Position numbers and translations under genes: made by a program | The notes under the pieces: generated by a model | The model's input: only the letters and a program-made list of their open reading frames with translations | Told to the model about the DNA's origin: nothing | Databases searched by the model: none | Part shown: piece by piece, positions 1 through 6,704 of the stretch | Layout: every line of letters begins with the position of its first letter | How positions within the stretch are numbered: position 1 is the first letter of the stretch | Source: Desulfuromonas sp964536375 | GTDB lineage: Bacteria; Desulfobacterota; Desulfuromonadia; Desulfuromonadales; Desulfuromonadaceae | Length of the DNA stretch: 8,556 nt | Assembly: GCA_964536375.1 (NCBI GenBank) | Contig: CAZHXF010000065.1 | Coordinates: forward strand, 1-8,556 | Direction: 5' to 3'

Positions 1-1
1 G

Positions 2-157
2 TTTATCTATTTTCTTGCCGCTAATGGCATTCTCTACCGCTGCGATGGCTCCAAGCGCCTGGCTGATAACGCGCTGGTCGCGTTAACGCTGCTTATCGCC
101 GATAATCGACCTGAAGGAAAAGATATCATCAACCTGATCAACCAAAGTAACGATTAA
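2..157 (+). CDS. C-terminal end of a RhuM/Fic (Doc)-type protein, cut by the window start
   Basis: Only the last 51 residues are present; the frame enters from the left edge and stops at TAA 155-157. The stretch NGILYRCDGSKRLADNALVA, followed by LTLLIA and a charged tail ending in LINQ, resembles the C-terminus of proteins annotated as RhuM-family or Fic/DOC-family, in which a Fic fold follows an N-terminal RhuM part. Fic enzymes usually transfer AMP or another phosphate-containing group to target proteins, using an HPFxxGNxR loop. That loop would lie upstream of this window, so activity cannot be judged. The assignment comes from remembered family resemblance over a short segment. No clear terminator follows it. 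Confidence 0.6.
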   Translation, partial: FIYFLAANGILYRCDGSKRLADNALVALTLLIADNRPEGKDIINLINQSND

Positions 158-264
158 ATATTTACCCCCAACGGCAAATAAACCCTTCCCCGTTGCCATG
201 CGTGGTATTATTATGTCTCATGAATTTTATCCGCACCTTAACCGTGTAACCACAGGAGATGACA

Positions 265-372
265 ATGGGCAAAGGCATGGACAGCAAGAAAACAGACAAA
301 AAAGCACCGGCTAAGAGCATGAAAGAGAAGAAGGAAGCGAAAAACATCAAAAAGGCAGAAAAGAGCAGGTAA
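265..372 (+). CDS. 35-residue lysine-rich microprotein
   Basis: This is a short frame starting at ATG 265 with a good Shine-Dalgarno sequence (AGGAGA, 254-259) five bases upstream and ending in TAA at 370-372. The product is extremely basic: 13 of 35 residues are Lys, in repeats such as MKEKKEAKNIKKAEK, with Ala and Glu between them and no aromatic residue or cysteine. That suggests a soluble helix or disordered polycation, perhaps binding nucleic acid, but no function is recognised. The next gene, a lipoprotein arylesterase, starts only 7 to 13 bases after its stop, so the two are probably cotranscribed and perhaps translationally coupled. The well-placed ribosome binding site is the main evidence that it is real. 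Confidence 0.6.
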   Translation: MGKGMDSKKTDKKAPAKSMKEKKEAKNIKKAEKSR

Positions 373-385
373 GGGAGTTTTGACC

Positions 386-1009
386 TTGCGTTGGCAGATC
401 AAAAACATTCTGACCATTCTAATTATTCTGCCACTGGTAGTTCTTGGCGGTTGTGAACAGGCGCAACTGGAACCAATTTCCGCACAGGGGACAATTCTTG
501 CTTTTGGCGATAGCCTGACTGTAGGTGTTGGCACAACTGCGGCAAATAGCTATCCGAGCATTCTGGCGCAACTGTGTGACCGGACTGTCGTCAATGGGGG
601 AATCTCTGGTGAAACAACCGCCCAAGGTTTGAAACGACTACCCCAGCTCTTGGCAGAAACCGAGCCCGAGTTGCTGCTTCTGCTCGAAGGTGGCAATGAC
701 ATTTTACGCAATCATGATCCAGCGCAAACCAAGCGCAACTTGGCCACCATGATCGAATATGCCCAAGATATGGGCATACAAGTAGTGCTTATTGCAGTAC
801 CGCAGAAGAACCTCTTTTCCAGCCAGACAATGTTTTATCGAGAATTAGCAGACCAGTACCACCTGGTGTTAATTGATGATCTAATAGCTGACCTGCTACG
901 CACGCTCGCCTACAAGTCCGATGCCATCCACTTTAACACCAAGGGTTACCGGGCACTGGCTGAACAGGTTTACAGCGTTCTCAAAAAACAGGGGGCGTTG
1001 CAAGAATAG
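386..1009 (+). CDS. Lipoprotein arylesterase / SGNH-family hydrolase (TesA-like)
   Basis: This is a GDSL/SGNH esterase of about 207 residues that would hydrolyse aryl esters, thioesters or lysophospholipids. Block I is GDSLTVGVGT with nucleophile Ser43, block II is GISGET (72-77), block III is GGND (102-105) and block V is DAIH, with Asp179 and His182 completing the triad. The N-terminus is a lipoprotein signal: basic start, hydrophobic helix, then LGGC with the lipidated Cys23. Glu at +2 favours the outer membrane. There is no ATG. TTG 386 sits 8 bases after GGAG (374-377); an in-frame TTG at 380 is only 2 bases away, so 386 is preferred. It lies just after the lysine-rich microprotein and is closed by a strong terminator. 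The family is secure; the substrate is unknown. Confidence 0.9.
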   Translation: MRWQIKNILTILIILPLVVLGGCEQAQLEPISAQGTILAFGDSLTVGVGTTAANSYPSILAQLCDRTVVNGGISGETTAQGLKRLPQLLAETEPELLLLLEGGNDILRNHDPAQTKRNLATMIEYAQDMGIQVVLIAVPQKNLFSSQTMFYRELADQYHLVLIDDLIADLLRTLAYKSDAIHFNTKGYRALAEQVYSVLKKQGALQE

Positions 1010-1043
1010 TCTCATTTTGCATTCGCACAGGCTCAAACGCAAC

Positions 1044-1081
1044 ACAGCCGATTCGGGGAGGCATCCGAATCGGCTGTTGTT
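1044..1081 (+). terminator. Intrinsic terminator after the arylesterase gene
   Basis: A perfect 13-bp stem (1044-1056 with 1065-1077, core ACAGCCGATTCGG) encloses an 8-base loop and runs into TGTTTATT. It lies 34 bases after the arylesterase stop and ends the microprotein-arylesterase unit. Its T-tract is interrupted but the stem is very stable. Confidence 0.85.
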
Positions 1082-1106
1082 TATTAAACTAGGAAGAAAG
1101 GAATTT

Positions 1107-1134
1107 CAAGTTTTGTCTGCCACAACAAAACTTG
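1107..1134. repeat. Perfect 10-bp inverted repeat in the 1010-1314 gap
   Basis: CAAGTTTTGT (1107-1116) and ACAAAACTTG (1125-1134) are perfect complements around an 8-base centre. No T-run follows on the + strand, so it does not look like a second terminator. It lies about 115 bases before the proposed promoter of the next unit and could be an operator or an RNA hairpin. Apart from this repeat, the terminator and that promoter, I see nothing in the 305-base gap. Confidence 0.5.
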
Positions 1135-1248
1135 ATGGTTGTTACTCTAGCAATGCGGTTAAATATATAACAGCGCCAGCCACGTCTAAAATTGCCTTGC
1201 AAACCACGGATGGTGACTGTGCAGATACACACAGCAGCAAAGCCCGTA

Positions 1249-1278
1249 TTGACTTTCATCAGCAGAATCGCTTATCTT
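1249..1278 (+). promoter_or_regulatory. Probable sigma-70 promoter for the orf365-mqnB-mqnD unit
   Basis: TTGACT (1249-1254, 5 of 6 to consensus) is followed after 18 bases by TATCTT (1273-1278, 4 of 6). Transcription would start near 1285, about 30 bases before the GTG start at 1315. This also argues against the longer frame opening at ATG 1192, which would begin upstream of the promoter. Confidence 0.45.
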
Positions 1279-1314
1279 ATTGCCGCATCTACTTGCTTTT
1301 CACAAAGGACATAC

Positions 1315-2412
1315 GTGCCACCTTTAACTTTTGCACAACCATGCGGTTTACGTGTTTGGGATGAAGAAATCCAGCGGGCGGAATTTAATCTCCACCCTGG
1401 CTTTTGTTATTCCCGACTGGAGGGCTGTCAAGACGCTTTCCGCTTTGCCGCTCTGATAGATACCAACCAGTTTCCCAGCTTGTTTCAAGCTTGTGCGTCA
1501 CTGTTGGCTGAGGAATCTTTTTTTGTTCTGGAATATTACCCGGAAAAACTTCAGGTTTCCGAAGACGATGAGCTACCGGAACCGACGGTTTTTTATTCCC
1601 CGTATATCCCCACGGAAGAGATTCTCGAGACTATCGCCCCTTATATGGAACGCTTGATCCACGATGGTTTTGTTGGCTTTGGGCTGGCTAATAGCCGGCA
1701 GGGAGTAGAATTATTTTACTCGGAAGAGAAAGCCTTTACCTGTTTTACTGCCAACCATATTCGCACCATGGATATTTTTACTCAACACGGTCTGAGTTAT
1801 ACAAAAGAGCTTATCTTCCCCGCTGATTTTGCCCACGACCACCTATCGCTGGTCAGCATCGACACGGACAAACTACCCCCAGCGTTACGCAAACTGGAGG
1901 AACAAGACCTTGATTACATTAACTACTGCAGTGAATTGATTGAACTGTTTGACATGCAATCTACTGCCGATGGTGAGGACTTTTTTCTCTCGGGTAAAGA
2001 ACAGGATCACATCTCCGCCATACTGGAACAACAACCAGACCTTGAATGGTCGAGCGAAGACGAGTTTGTTCACCTGATGATAGACTGGAAGGAATTTGTC
2101 AAAGAGTGCAGCCAGGGTTTTGACGGCGATCTAGAAGATTATCTGGGCGGCTTACAACTGCGTGACATTATTTCCACCGTGCTTGAGAGTGCCGATTCAG
2201 CCATCAGCAGAAAACTAGCAGATTTTATTGATGGTGCTGATGCCATATTTCGCCGCCAGTTAATCACCACTGGGCGGCACATCCCTAGTGGTGCACTGTG
2301 CAAAAACCAGCTTCATCAACAGAAAAATTTCTGGCGCTGGGGAGTTATTCGTCAACAGAGCGCGGAACTACGCCGCGACCTGATTCGCAGTGGCTGGTTC
2401 TCCAACAACTGA
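1315..2412 (+). CDS. Unrecognised 365-residue cytoplasmic protein upstream of mqnB
   Basis: I do not recognise this family. GTG 1315 is chosen because AAAGGA (1304-1309) lies five bases upstream; an in-frame ATG at 1192 has no comparable site and would add 41 residues of unlikely composition. No signal peptide or membrane helix is visible. Residues 60-160 look like mixed alpha/beta sequence with aromatic-rich strands (FFVLEYYP, VGFGLAN, VELFYSEE). Residues 195-300 are strongly acidic and probably helical, and the last 65 residues are basic, ending in a Trp/Arg-rich helix (FWRWGVIRQQSAELRRDLIR). Ten bases separate its stop codon from the mqnB ATG, and mqnD follows three bases after mqnB, so the three are almost certainly one transcript. 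That suggests, without proof, a role linked to menaquinone synthesis or its control. Confidence 0.75.
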   Translation: MPPLTFAQPCGLRVWDEEIQRAEFNLHPGFCYSRLEGCQDAFRFAALIDTNQFPSLFQACASLLAEESFFVLEYYPEKLQVSEDDELPEPTVFYSPYIPTEEILETIAPYMERLIHDGFVGFGLANSRQGVELFYSEEKAFTCFTANHIRTMDIFTQHGLSYTKELIFPADFAHDHLSLVSIDTDKLPPALRKLEEQDLDYINYCSELIELFDMQSTADGEDFFLSGKEQDHISAILEQQPDLEWSSEDEFVHLMIDWKEFVKECSQGFDGDLEDYLGGLQLRDIISTVLESADSAISRKLADFIDGADAIFRRQLITTGRHIPSGALCKNQLHQQKNFWRWGVIRQQSAELRRDLIRSGWFSNN

Positions 2413-2421
2413 GTTTTGCCT

Positions 2422-3189
2422 ATGATGCCTACCACCCAACCGACCAGCGCTGAGCCAACCACCCTGCTTCTGAGCGCTGTAGCAGCCGAAGGTCAGCTGC
2501 TCCAGAACTCCTTGACCAACAGCTGCGTGGTGCGCTGCGGTCATGTGCCATTAACAATCGGCTACATAAACAGACAACGCTATGCTATCGGGCACTGTGG
2601 ACTGGGCAAGACCTCAGCCGGTGCAGCACTGGCAACAATTTTCAACTGCGTGGCGATCAGCCAGGTCATTATGCTGGGCTGTGCTGGCGCTTACCCCCAA
2701 AGCGGTCTCCAGATAGGAGACATTGCCACCGCTACTCAGGAAATTTTAGCCGATGAGGGGGTGGTAACCTCTGAGGGCTTTATTGATCTTAAACAGTTAG
2801 GTTTTGCCTTGGTTGAACATGCGCAAGACAAATACTATAACAGTTTCCCCTGTGCTGCCGACTGGCTGAGCAGCAACAAGATGGCGTTACAGGAATATGC
2901 TCGGCAACACAATATCCAATACCTATCCGGTCCATTTGCTACCCTGTCAAGCTGTAGCGGCAGCGCTACATATGGTGCCCAAATTCATCAACGCACTGGT
3001 GCCATTGCCGAAAATATGGAAGGTGCCGCCGCCGCTCAGGTATGTACCCAATACCACATACCTTTTGCTGAGCTGCGCGCTATTTCCAACATGGTGGAGG
3101 ATAGAAACACCGCCAACTGGAACCTGAGCGGTGCTATGCAACGCGCCCAACAATGCCTGATCTATCTATTGAAGCAAGAGAGTAACTAA
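2422..3189 (+). CDS. mqnB: Futalosine hydrolase MqnB
   Basis: MqnB removes the base from futalosine (or aminodeoxyfutalosine) to give dehypoxanthine futalosine, in the futalosine route from chorismate to menaquinone. The 255-residue protein is a nucleoside phosphorylase-fold enzyme: AAEGQLL near the N-terminus, GLGK (60-63), GCAGAY (86-91) followed by a GDI strand, the nucleoside-binding ENMEGAA (197-203), and SNMVEDR (222-228) with a Trp six residues on, which is typical of MqnB rather than other family members. The start could be ATG 2422, ATG 2425 or TTG 2416; the ribosome binding site is weak (GAG, 2411-2413), which suggests translational coupling to the gene before it. It is followed immediately by mqnD, the last of the specific early steps. 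Confidence 0.92.
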   Translation: MMPTTQPTSAEPTTLLLSAVAAEGQLLQNSLTNSCVVRCGHVPLTIGYINRQRYAIGHCGLGKTSAGAALATIFNCVAISQVIMLGCAGAYPQSGLQIGDIATATQEILADEGVVTSEGFIDLKQLGFALVEHAQDKYYNSFPCAADWLSSNKMALQEYARQHNIQYLSGPFATLSSCSGSATYGAQIHQRTGAIAENMEGAAAAQVCTQYHIPFAELRAISNMVEDRNTANWNLSGAMQRAQQCLIYLLKQESN

Positions 3190-3192
3190 CTG

Positions 3193-4029
3193 ATGCATAC
3201 CTTAACTCTGGGCTATTCCCCCTGCCCTAACGATACTTTCATTTTCAACGCCCTAATTCACCAGCTGGTACCATGCCCAGGAGTTGAATTTGTCGAGCGT
3301 CTAGAAGATGTAGAGACCCTGAACCGTTTAGCGCTGCAGGGTGCGTTGGATCTGACTAAAATTTCCTATCATGCGTTCGGTCATCTGCGCGAGCGCTATG
3401 TGCTCTTACGATCCGGTGGCGCATTGGGACGTGGATGTGGCCCCTTGGTGGTAGCAACACAACCTTGCTCTATGGTCGATCTACGCGGTAAAACCATACT
3501 AATCCCCGGAGAATTAACCACCGCACATCTGTTACTGCAACTGCACTGTAACGGCGTGTACAACACCAGAAGCATCCCATTTGATCAGATCATGCCAGCG
3601 CTGGAGCGGGGCGAAGCCGCAGCCGGGGTAATTATTCACGAATCACGCTTTACCTATGAGCACCACGGTCTGCACCAGATTCTCGATCTGGGTCAGTGGT
3701 GGGAACAACTGACGGGTCTGCCCATTCCGTTGGGGGGAATCTTAGCTCGCCGCGATCTTGATCCAACTCTGATACAGCGCATCGATCAGGCACTTAGAGC
3801 CAGTGTCCTCTATGCCCAACAACATCCGCAAGCAGCCAGTACTTACATTAGTGAGCACGCCCAGGAACTGTCGGCGCAAGTTACCAACGAACACATTAAA
3901 TTATATGTAAACGAATTTTCCCTAGATTTGGGCGACGAAGGCATTGGCGCCGTTAATGAATTACTCCAGCGCGCTGAGCGGTTACAGTTAATTCCAGCAT
4001 GTAATTTACCGCTTTTTGCCAATCCATAG
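3193..4029 (+). CDS. mqnD: 1,4-dihydroxy-6-naphthoate synthase MqnD
   Basis: MqnD converts cyclic dehypoxanthine futalosine to 1,4-dihydroxy-6-naphthoate in menaquinone synthesis. The 278-residue protein has the periplasmic-binding-protein-like fold of the family. Diagnostic blocks are GYSPCPNDTFIF (7-18), KISYHAFGHL (56-65), GRGCGPLVV (79-87), PGELTTAHLL (105-114) and VIIHESRFTY (146-155). His149 corresponds to the catalytic His145 described for the Thermus enzyme. Length is normal and no signal peptide is present, as expected for a cytoplasmic enzyme. ATG 3193 is three bases after the mqnB stop, so the two are translated from one message. No terminator is visible before the next gene, so some read-through into the sulfite reductase gene is possible. 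Confidence 0.95.
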   Translation: MHTLTLGYSPCPNDTFIFNALIHQLVPCPGVEFVERLEDVETLNRLALQGALDLTKISYHAFGHLRERYVLLRSGGALGRGCGPLVVATQPCSMVDLRGKTILIPGELTTAHLLLQLHCNGVYNTRSIPFDQIMPALERGEAAAGVIIHESRFTYEHHGLHQILDLGQWWEQLTGLPIPLGGILARRDLDPTLIQRIDQALRASVLYAQQHPQAASTYISEHAQELSAQVTNEHIKLYVNEFSLDLGDEGIGAVNELLQRAERLQLIPACNLPLFANP

Positions 4030-4072
4030 TTATGCCGTAAACTTGACAGCACCAATCAGGTATGGGAAAACC

Positions 4073-4107
4073 ACAGATAATCTATCTGTATAAATATTCG
4101 TATTTAT
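4073..4107. promoter_or_regulatory. Two adjacent perfect palindromes upstream of the siroheme reductase gene
   Basis: ACAGATA-ATC-TATCTGT (4073-4089) and ATAAATA-TTCG-TATTTAT (4090-4107) are both perfect 7-bp inverted repeats and directly abut. They end about 20 bases before the start codon at 4127. A TATAAA (4089-4094) at their junction could be the -10 element, though no good -35 lies 17 bases upstream. A TTGACA at 4043-4048 has no suitable partner either. The arrangement suggests operators for a dimeric regulator; the second could also be a 5'-UTR hairpin with a TTCG loop. I cannot name the regulator. Confidence 0.55.
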
Positions 4108-4126
4108 TGCGCACAACGAGGAAATC

Positions 4127-4810
4127 ATGAAAAAAGATATTTTAGAAAAAGGCGCCATTATACAACAAGACAAAGAGACTTACGCCGTTGCTCCCCATAT
4201 CCCTGGCGGTCTCACGACACCGGATCAACTGCGCAAGATCGCCGCCGTAGCAGAAAAATATCAGGCTCAAGCGTTAAAAATAACCAGCGCACAGCGCATT
4301 GCCATTGTTGGTCTGAAAGAGGACCAACTCGATGCGATCTGGGCTGATCTGGATGAGCCGGTCGGTGCCGCAATTGGCATGTGTGTGCGCTCTGTCAAGA
4401 TATGCCCCGGCACTACATTCTGTAAGCGCGGGCAACAGGATGCGGTTACCGTTGGACTGGAAGTTGATAAGAAATATCATGGCATGCAACTACCATGGAA
4501 ATTCAAGATGGGCGTTTCCGGCTGCACTAATGATTGTGCAGAAGTGTGCATCAAAGATGTCGGTCTTATCGGCACCACCAAAGGGTGGAAAATCATGGTT
4601 GGCGGCAACGGCGGTGCTGGCGCTCGGATGTCACAATTACTAGCTGAGAAACTAAACGATGAGCAAGCTAAGGCACTGCTGGCGCATGTGGTGCAGTGGT
4701 TTGTTACCAATGACCAAAAAGGGCGGCTGGGCAAGTTCATCGAAAAAATGGGTTTTGAGGCATTTAAAGAGGAAATTCTCAGCACCTTCAGTGGAGAGTT
4801 GCCCCAGTAG
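4127..4810 (+). CDS. Small siroheme/4Fe-4S sulfite (nitrite) reductase, low-spin assimilatory type
   Basis: This 227-residue protein matches the compact, single-subunit siroheme reductases known as low-spin or assimilatory-type sulfite reductase of Desulfovibrio vulgaris and Desulfuromonas acetoxidans, which reduce sulfite to sulfide in the cytoplasm. An N-terminal ferredoxin-like half (about 15-75, with GGLTTPDQLRKIA) precedes the siroheme/4Fe-4S half. The cluster cysteines follow CX5C and CX3C: Cys93 and Cys99 (CPGTTFC), Cys133 and Cys137 (SGCTNDC), followed by the glycine-rich VGGNGGAGAR loop. Length equals that family and is less than half of NirB or CysI. Start ATG 4127 has GAGGAAA (4119-4125) just upstream. 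It stands between the palindromes and a terminator, so it may be regulated alone. Whether sulfite or nitrite is the real substrate cannot be read from sequence. Confidence 0.88.
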   Translation: MKKDILEKGAIIQQDKETYAVAPHIPGGLTTPDQLRKIAAVAEKYQAQALKITSAQRIAIVGLKEDQLDAIWADLDEPVGAAIGMCVRSVKICPGTTFCKRGQQDAVTVGLEVDKKYHGMQLPWKFKMGVSGCTNDCAEVCIKDVGLIGTTKGWKIMVGGNGGAGARMSQLLAEKLNDEQAKALLAHVVQWFVTNDQKGRLGKFIEKMGFEAFKEEILSTFSGELPQ

Positions 4811-4817
4811 CCAACAA

Positions 4818-4843
4818 CTAAAGTACTGCTGCTAAAACTTTAG
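4818..4843. repeat. 7-bp inverted repeat before the terminator
   Basis: CTAAAGT (4818-4824) and ACTTTAG (4837-4843) are perfect complements around 12 bases. The right arm can alternatively pair with a nearer GCTAAA. It lies between the sulfite reductase stop and the terminator and may only be a 3'-end hairpin. Confidence 0.35.
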
Positions 4844-4856
4844 CAATACCTGTAAA

Positions 4857-4892
4857 TAAAAGGGCACACGGAATTTCCGTGTGCCCTTTTAT
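4857..4892. terminator. Bidirectional intrinsic terminator between convergent genes
   Basis: A perfect 11-bp stem (4862-4872 with 4876-4886, core GGGCACACGGA) has a 3-base loop. TTTTATT follows on the + strand, and the complementary A-tract on the left gives TTTTATTT on the - strand. It lies about 50 bases after the sulfite reductase stop and about 30 bases past the serA stop, so it serves both genes. Confidence 0.9.
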
Positions 4893-4915
4893 TGCGATTA
4901 ATATCTTTTTGCTGG

Positions 4916-6505
4916 CTACATACGCACCGCTTTAATGAAGTGAGCATCACAGGCAGTAGCAATTCTGGCCATAGTATCCTCGTCAACGGGGGTATCTACC
5001 GAGAACACCACCATCGCCTCGCCGGCTTTTGCACGCCGTCCAAGACTCATATTGCCAATGTTAATATTGGCTTCGCCGAGCATAGTCCCAATTTTACCCA
5101 GCATACCCGGACGATCATCATAGCTGATAACCAGCATATGTGGCTCTGGAGCAAAGTCGGTCATAAAGTCACGCATTTTAACAATTTTCGGGGTGCCTTC
5201 AAACATTGTTCCGGCAATAGTTCTATCCCCAGCACTGGACTTCAGGACAATGGTCACCAAGTTCGAGAACACATCTGACTCAGTATTGCTCACCTCTTCG
5301 ACCTCAATGCCCATATTGCGCGCCGTCAAACGCGCGTTCACCATATTAACCTCGGTGTCGGTCTGCTTATTGAGCATTGCCGCCAAACCACATACCGTCA
5401 GCGGGGCACAATCGAAACGGGCCAATTTACCGGCGTAACTAAAGATGATCTTCTCAGGATTTGCCGGTGCCAGCTGAGTAATAAATTCACCCAATTTAGC
5501 CACTAACTCGACAAATGGTTTCATGTGTTCCATCAGGTCTGGATCAAATTTCGGAATATTTACGGCATTTTCCAGCGGTTTACCATCAATATAATTGATG
5601 ATCTCGCGCCCGACATCAACAGCAACATTAAGTTGCGCCTCAAACGTGTTGGCACCAAGATGAGGGGTAACCACCATGTTAGGATGAGCAATAAGTTTTG
5701 CCAAGACAGTATCACTACTAGGGGGCTCCACACTCCACACATCAAAGGCTGCTCCAGCAACCTTGCCGCTCTCCAGCGCTGCCAAAGTAGCAGCTTCCTC
5801 GAAAATACCACCGCGAGCACAGTTGATGATGATAACCTCATCCTTCATCTGGGCAAAATGGTCAGCGGTTATCATCCCCCGCGTTTCATCATTGAGGGGA
5901 GTGTGGACAGTGACAATATCCGCGTAACGGATCAGCTCCTCAAGCCCAACCAGCTTAACTCCTAAATCAGTACCGCGCTTGGCAGAAATATATGGGTCAC
6001 AGGCGATAACTTCCATTTCAAACGCCTTGGCACGTAGCGCCACACGCCCACCAACTTTGCCTAAACCAATGACCCCAAGTGTTTTATGTTTCAGCTCTTT
6101 GCCGGTAAATTTCGCCCGCGTCCATTCACCATTTTTTAAACTGGCGCTTGCCGCAGGAACATTACGGCACAAGGATAGCAGCAACGCCATAGTATGCTCA
6201 GCTGCTGAGTTGGTATTTCCCAGAGGTGCGTTGACAACGATGATCCCCTTGCTGCTGGCATAATCGACATCGACATTGTCAATACCAACACCGGCGCGCG
6301 CCACCATTTTGAGGTTGGTGGCATGATCTATCAACGCTGCGTCAACCGTTGTACCGCTGCGAGTAATGATGGCATCGTAGCCACCAATAACCTCATGCAG
6401 CCCTGTTATGCTCAAACCTAATTTGATATCGACTTCAATACGTTCATCCGCGTGCAGTTCCTGTAACCCTGCCTCGGAAATCTCATCGGTAATGATAACC
6501 TTCAT
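4916..6505 (-). CDS. serA: D-3-phosphoglycerate dehydrogenase SerA (long form with ASB and ACT domains)
   Basis: SerA oxidises 3-phosphoglycerate to 3-phosphohydroxypyruvate with NAD, the first step of serine synthesis. The protein has 529 residues, the usual long form. The substrate/NAD-binding pair spans about 1-315: Rossmann motif GLGKVGG (147-153), the NAD ribose-binding Asp170, and the catalytic set Arg231 (in NCARGG), Glu260 (in VEPP) and His282 (in TPHLGA). The allosteric-substrate-binding region is about 316-452 and a C-terminal ACT domain about 457-529 (DDRPGMLGKIG), which commonly binds serine for feedback control. ATG 6505 is chosen because a GGAAGGAG site lies just upstream; the frame stays open 32 codons further, but those residues do not look like SerA and have no site. 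It is a single-gene unit with its own promoter and terminator. Confidence 0.97.
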   Translation of the reverse strand: MKVIITDEISEAGLQELHADERIEVDIKLGLSITGLHEVIGGYDAIITRSGTTVDAALIDHATNLKMVARAGVGIDNVDVDYASSKGIIVVNAPLGNTNSAAEHTMALLLSLCRNVPAASASLKNGEWTRAKFTGKELKHKTLGVIGLGKVGGRVALRAKAFEMEVIACDPYISAKRGTDLGVKLVGLEELIRYADIVTVHTPLNDETRGMITADHFAQMKDEVIIINCARGGIFEEAATLAALESGKVAGAAFDVWSVEPPSSDTVLAKLIAHPNMVVTPHLGANTFEAQLNVAVDVGREIINYIDGKPLENAVNIPKFDPDLMEHMKPFVELVAKLGEFITQLAPANPEKIIFSYAGKLARFDCAPLTVCGLAAMLNKQTDTEVNMVNARLTARNMGIEVEEVSNTESDVFSNLVTIVLKSSAGDRTIAGTMFEGTPKIVKMRDFMTDFAPEPHMLVISYDDRPGMLGKIGTMLGEANINIGNMSLGRRAKAGEAMVVFSVDTPVDEDTMARIATACDAHFIKAVRM

Positions 6506-6584
6506 GATCACTCCTTCCCAATCGTCAGACTGGAATGCAATAGAAACGACGTACTCGACCACTAATAAATGTGGCAAAGAGGAC

Positions 6585-6614
6585 ACTCTAAGTTGTTTCA
6601 CGCGTTCATGTCAA
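6585..6614 (-). promoter_or_regulatory. Probable sigma-70 promoter of serA
   Basis: On the - strand a perfect TTGACA (6609-6614) is followed after 18 bases by TAGAGT (6585-6590, 4 of 6). Transcription would start near 6578, leaving a leader of about 73 bases before the ATG at 6505. The -35 element is convincing and the -10 element weak. Confidence 0.5.
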
Positions 6615-6646
6615 TAAAACACTGGTAACAGACACCCACAGCAAAC

Positions 6647-6680
6647 AATAAAACCGTCCTGCTAACAGGACGGTTTTATT
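6647..6680 (-). terminator. Intrinsic terminator of the aroF unit
   Basis: A perfect 14-bp stem (6647-6660 with 6667-6680, core AATAAAACCGTCCT) has a 6-base loop and a TTTTATT on either strand. It lies 25 bases beyond the stop of the leftward 99-residue gene and ends that transcript. It also insulates the serA promoter from read-through. Confidence 0.88.
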
Positions 6681-6704
6681 CACAGTTTGATACTATCAAC
6701 TGAT

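Noticed and set aside
169..195. CAACGG/CCGTTG inverted repeat as a terminator for the Fic-type gene
   Set aside because: The stem is only six pairs with a 15-base loop and no T-run.
1192..1314. 41-residue N-terminal extension of the unknown protein from ATG 1192
   Set aside because: It would begin upstream of the likely promoter (1249-1278), has no ribosome binding site, and its composition differs from the rest; GTG 1315 has AAAGGA at good spacing.
921..1364. 147-residue + strand frame
   Set aside because: It overlaps the end of the arylesterase and runs through a strong terminator; the sequence has no coding character.
4477..4785. 102-residue - strand frame opposite the sulfite reductase gene
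   Set aside because: It is a shadow of the conserved siroheme protein, Ser/Pro-rich without motifs, and has no ribosome binding site.
6506..6601. 32-residue N-terminal extension of SerA
   Set aside because: SerA proteins begin at MKVIITD-like sequence, and only ATG 6505 has a strong GGAAGGAG site.
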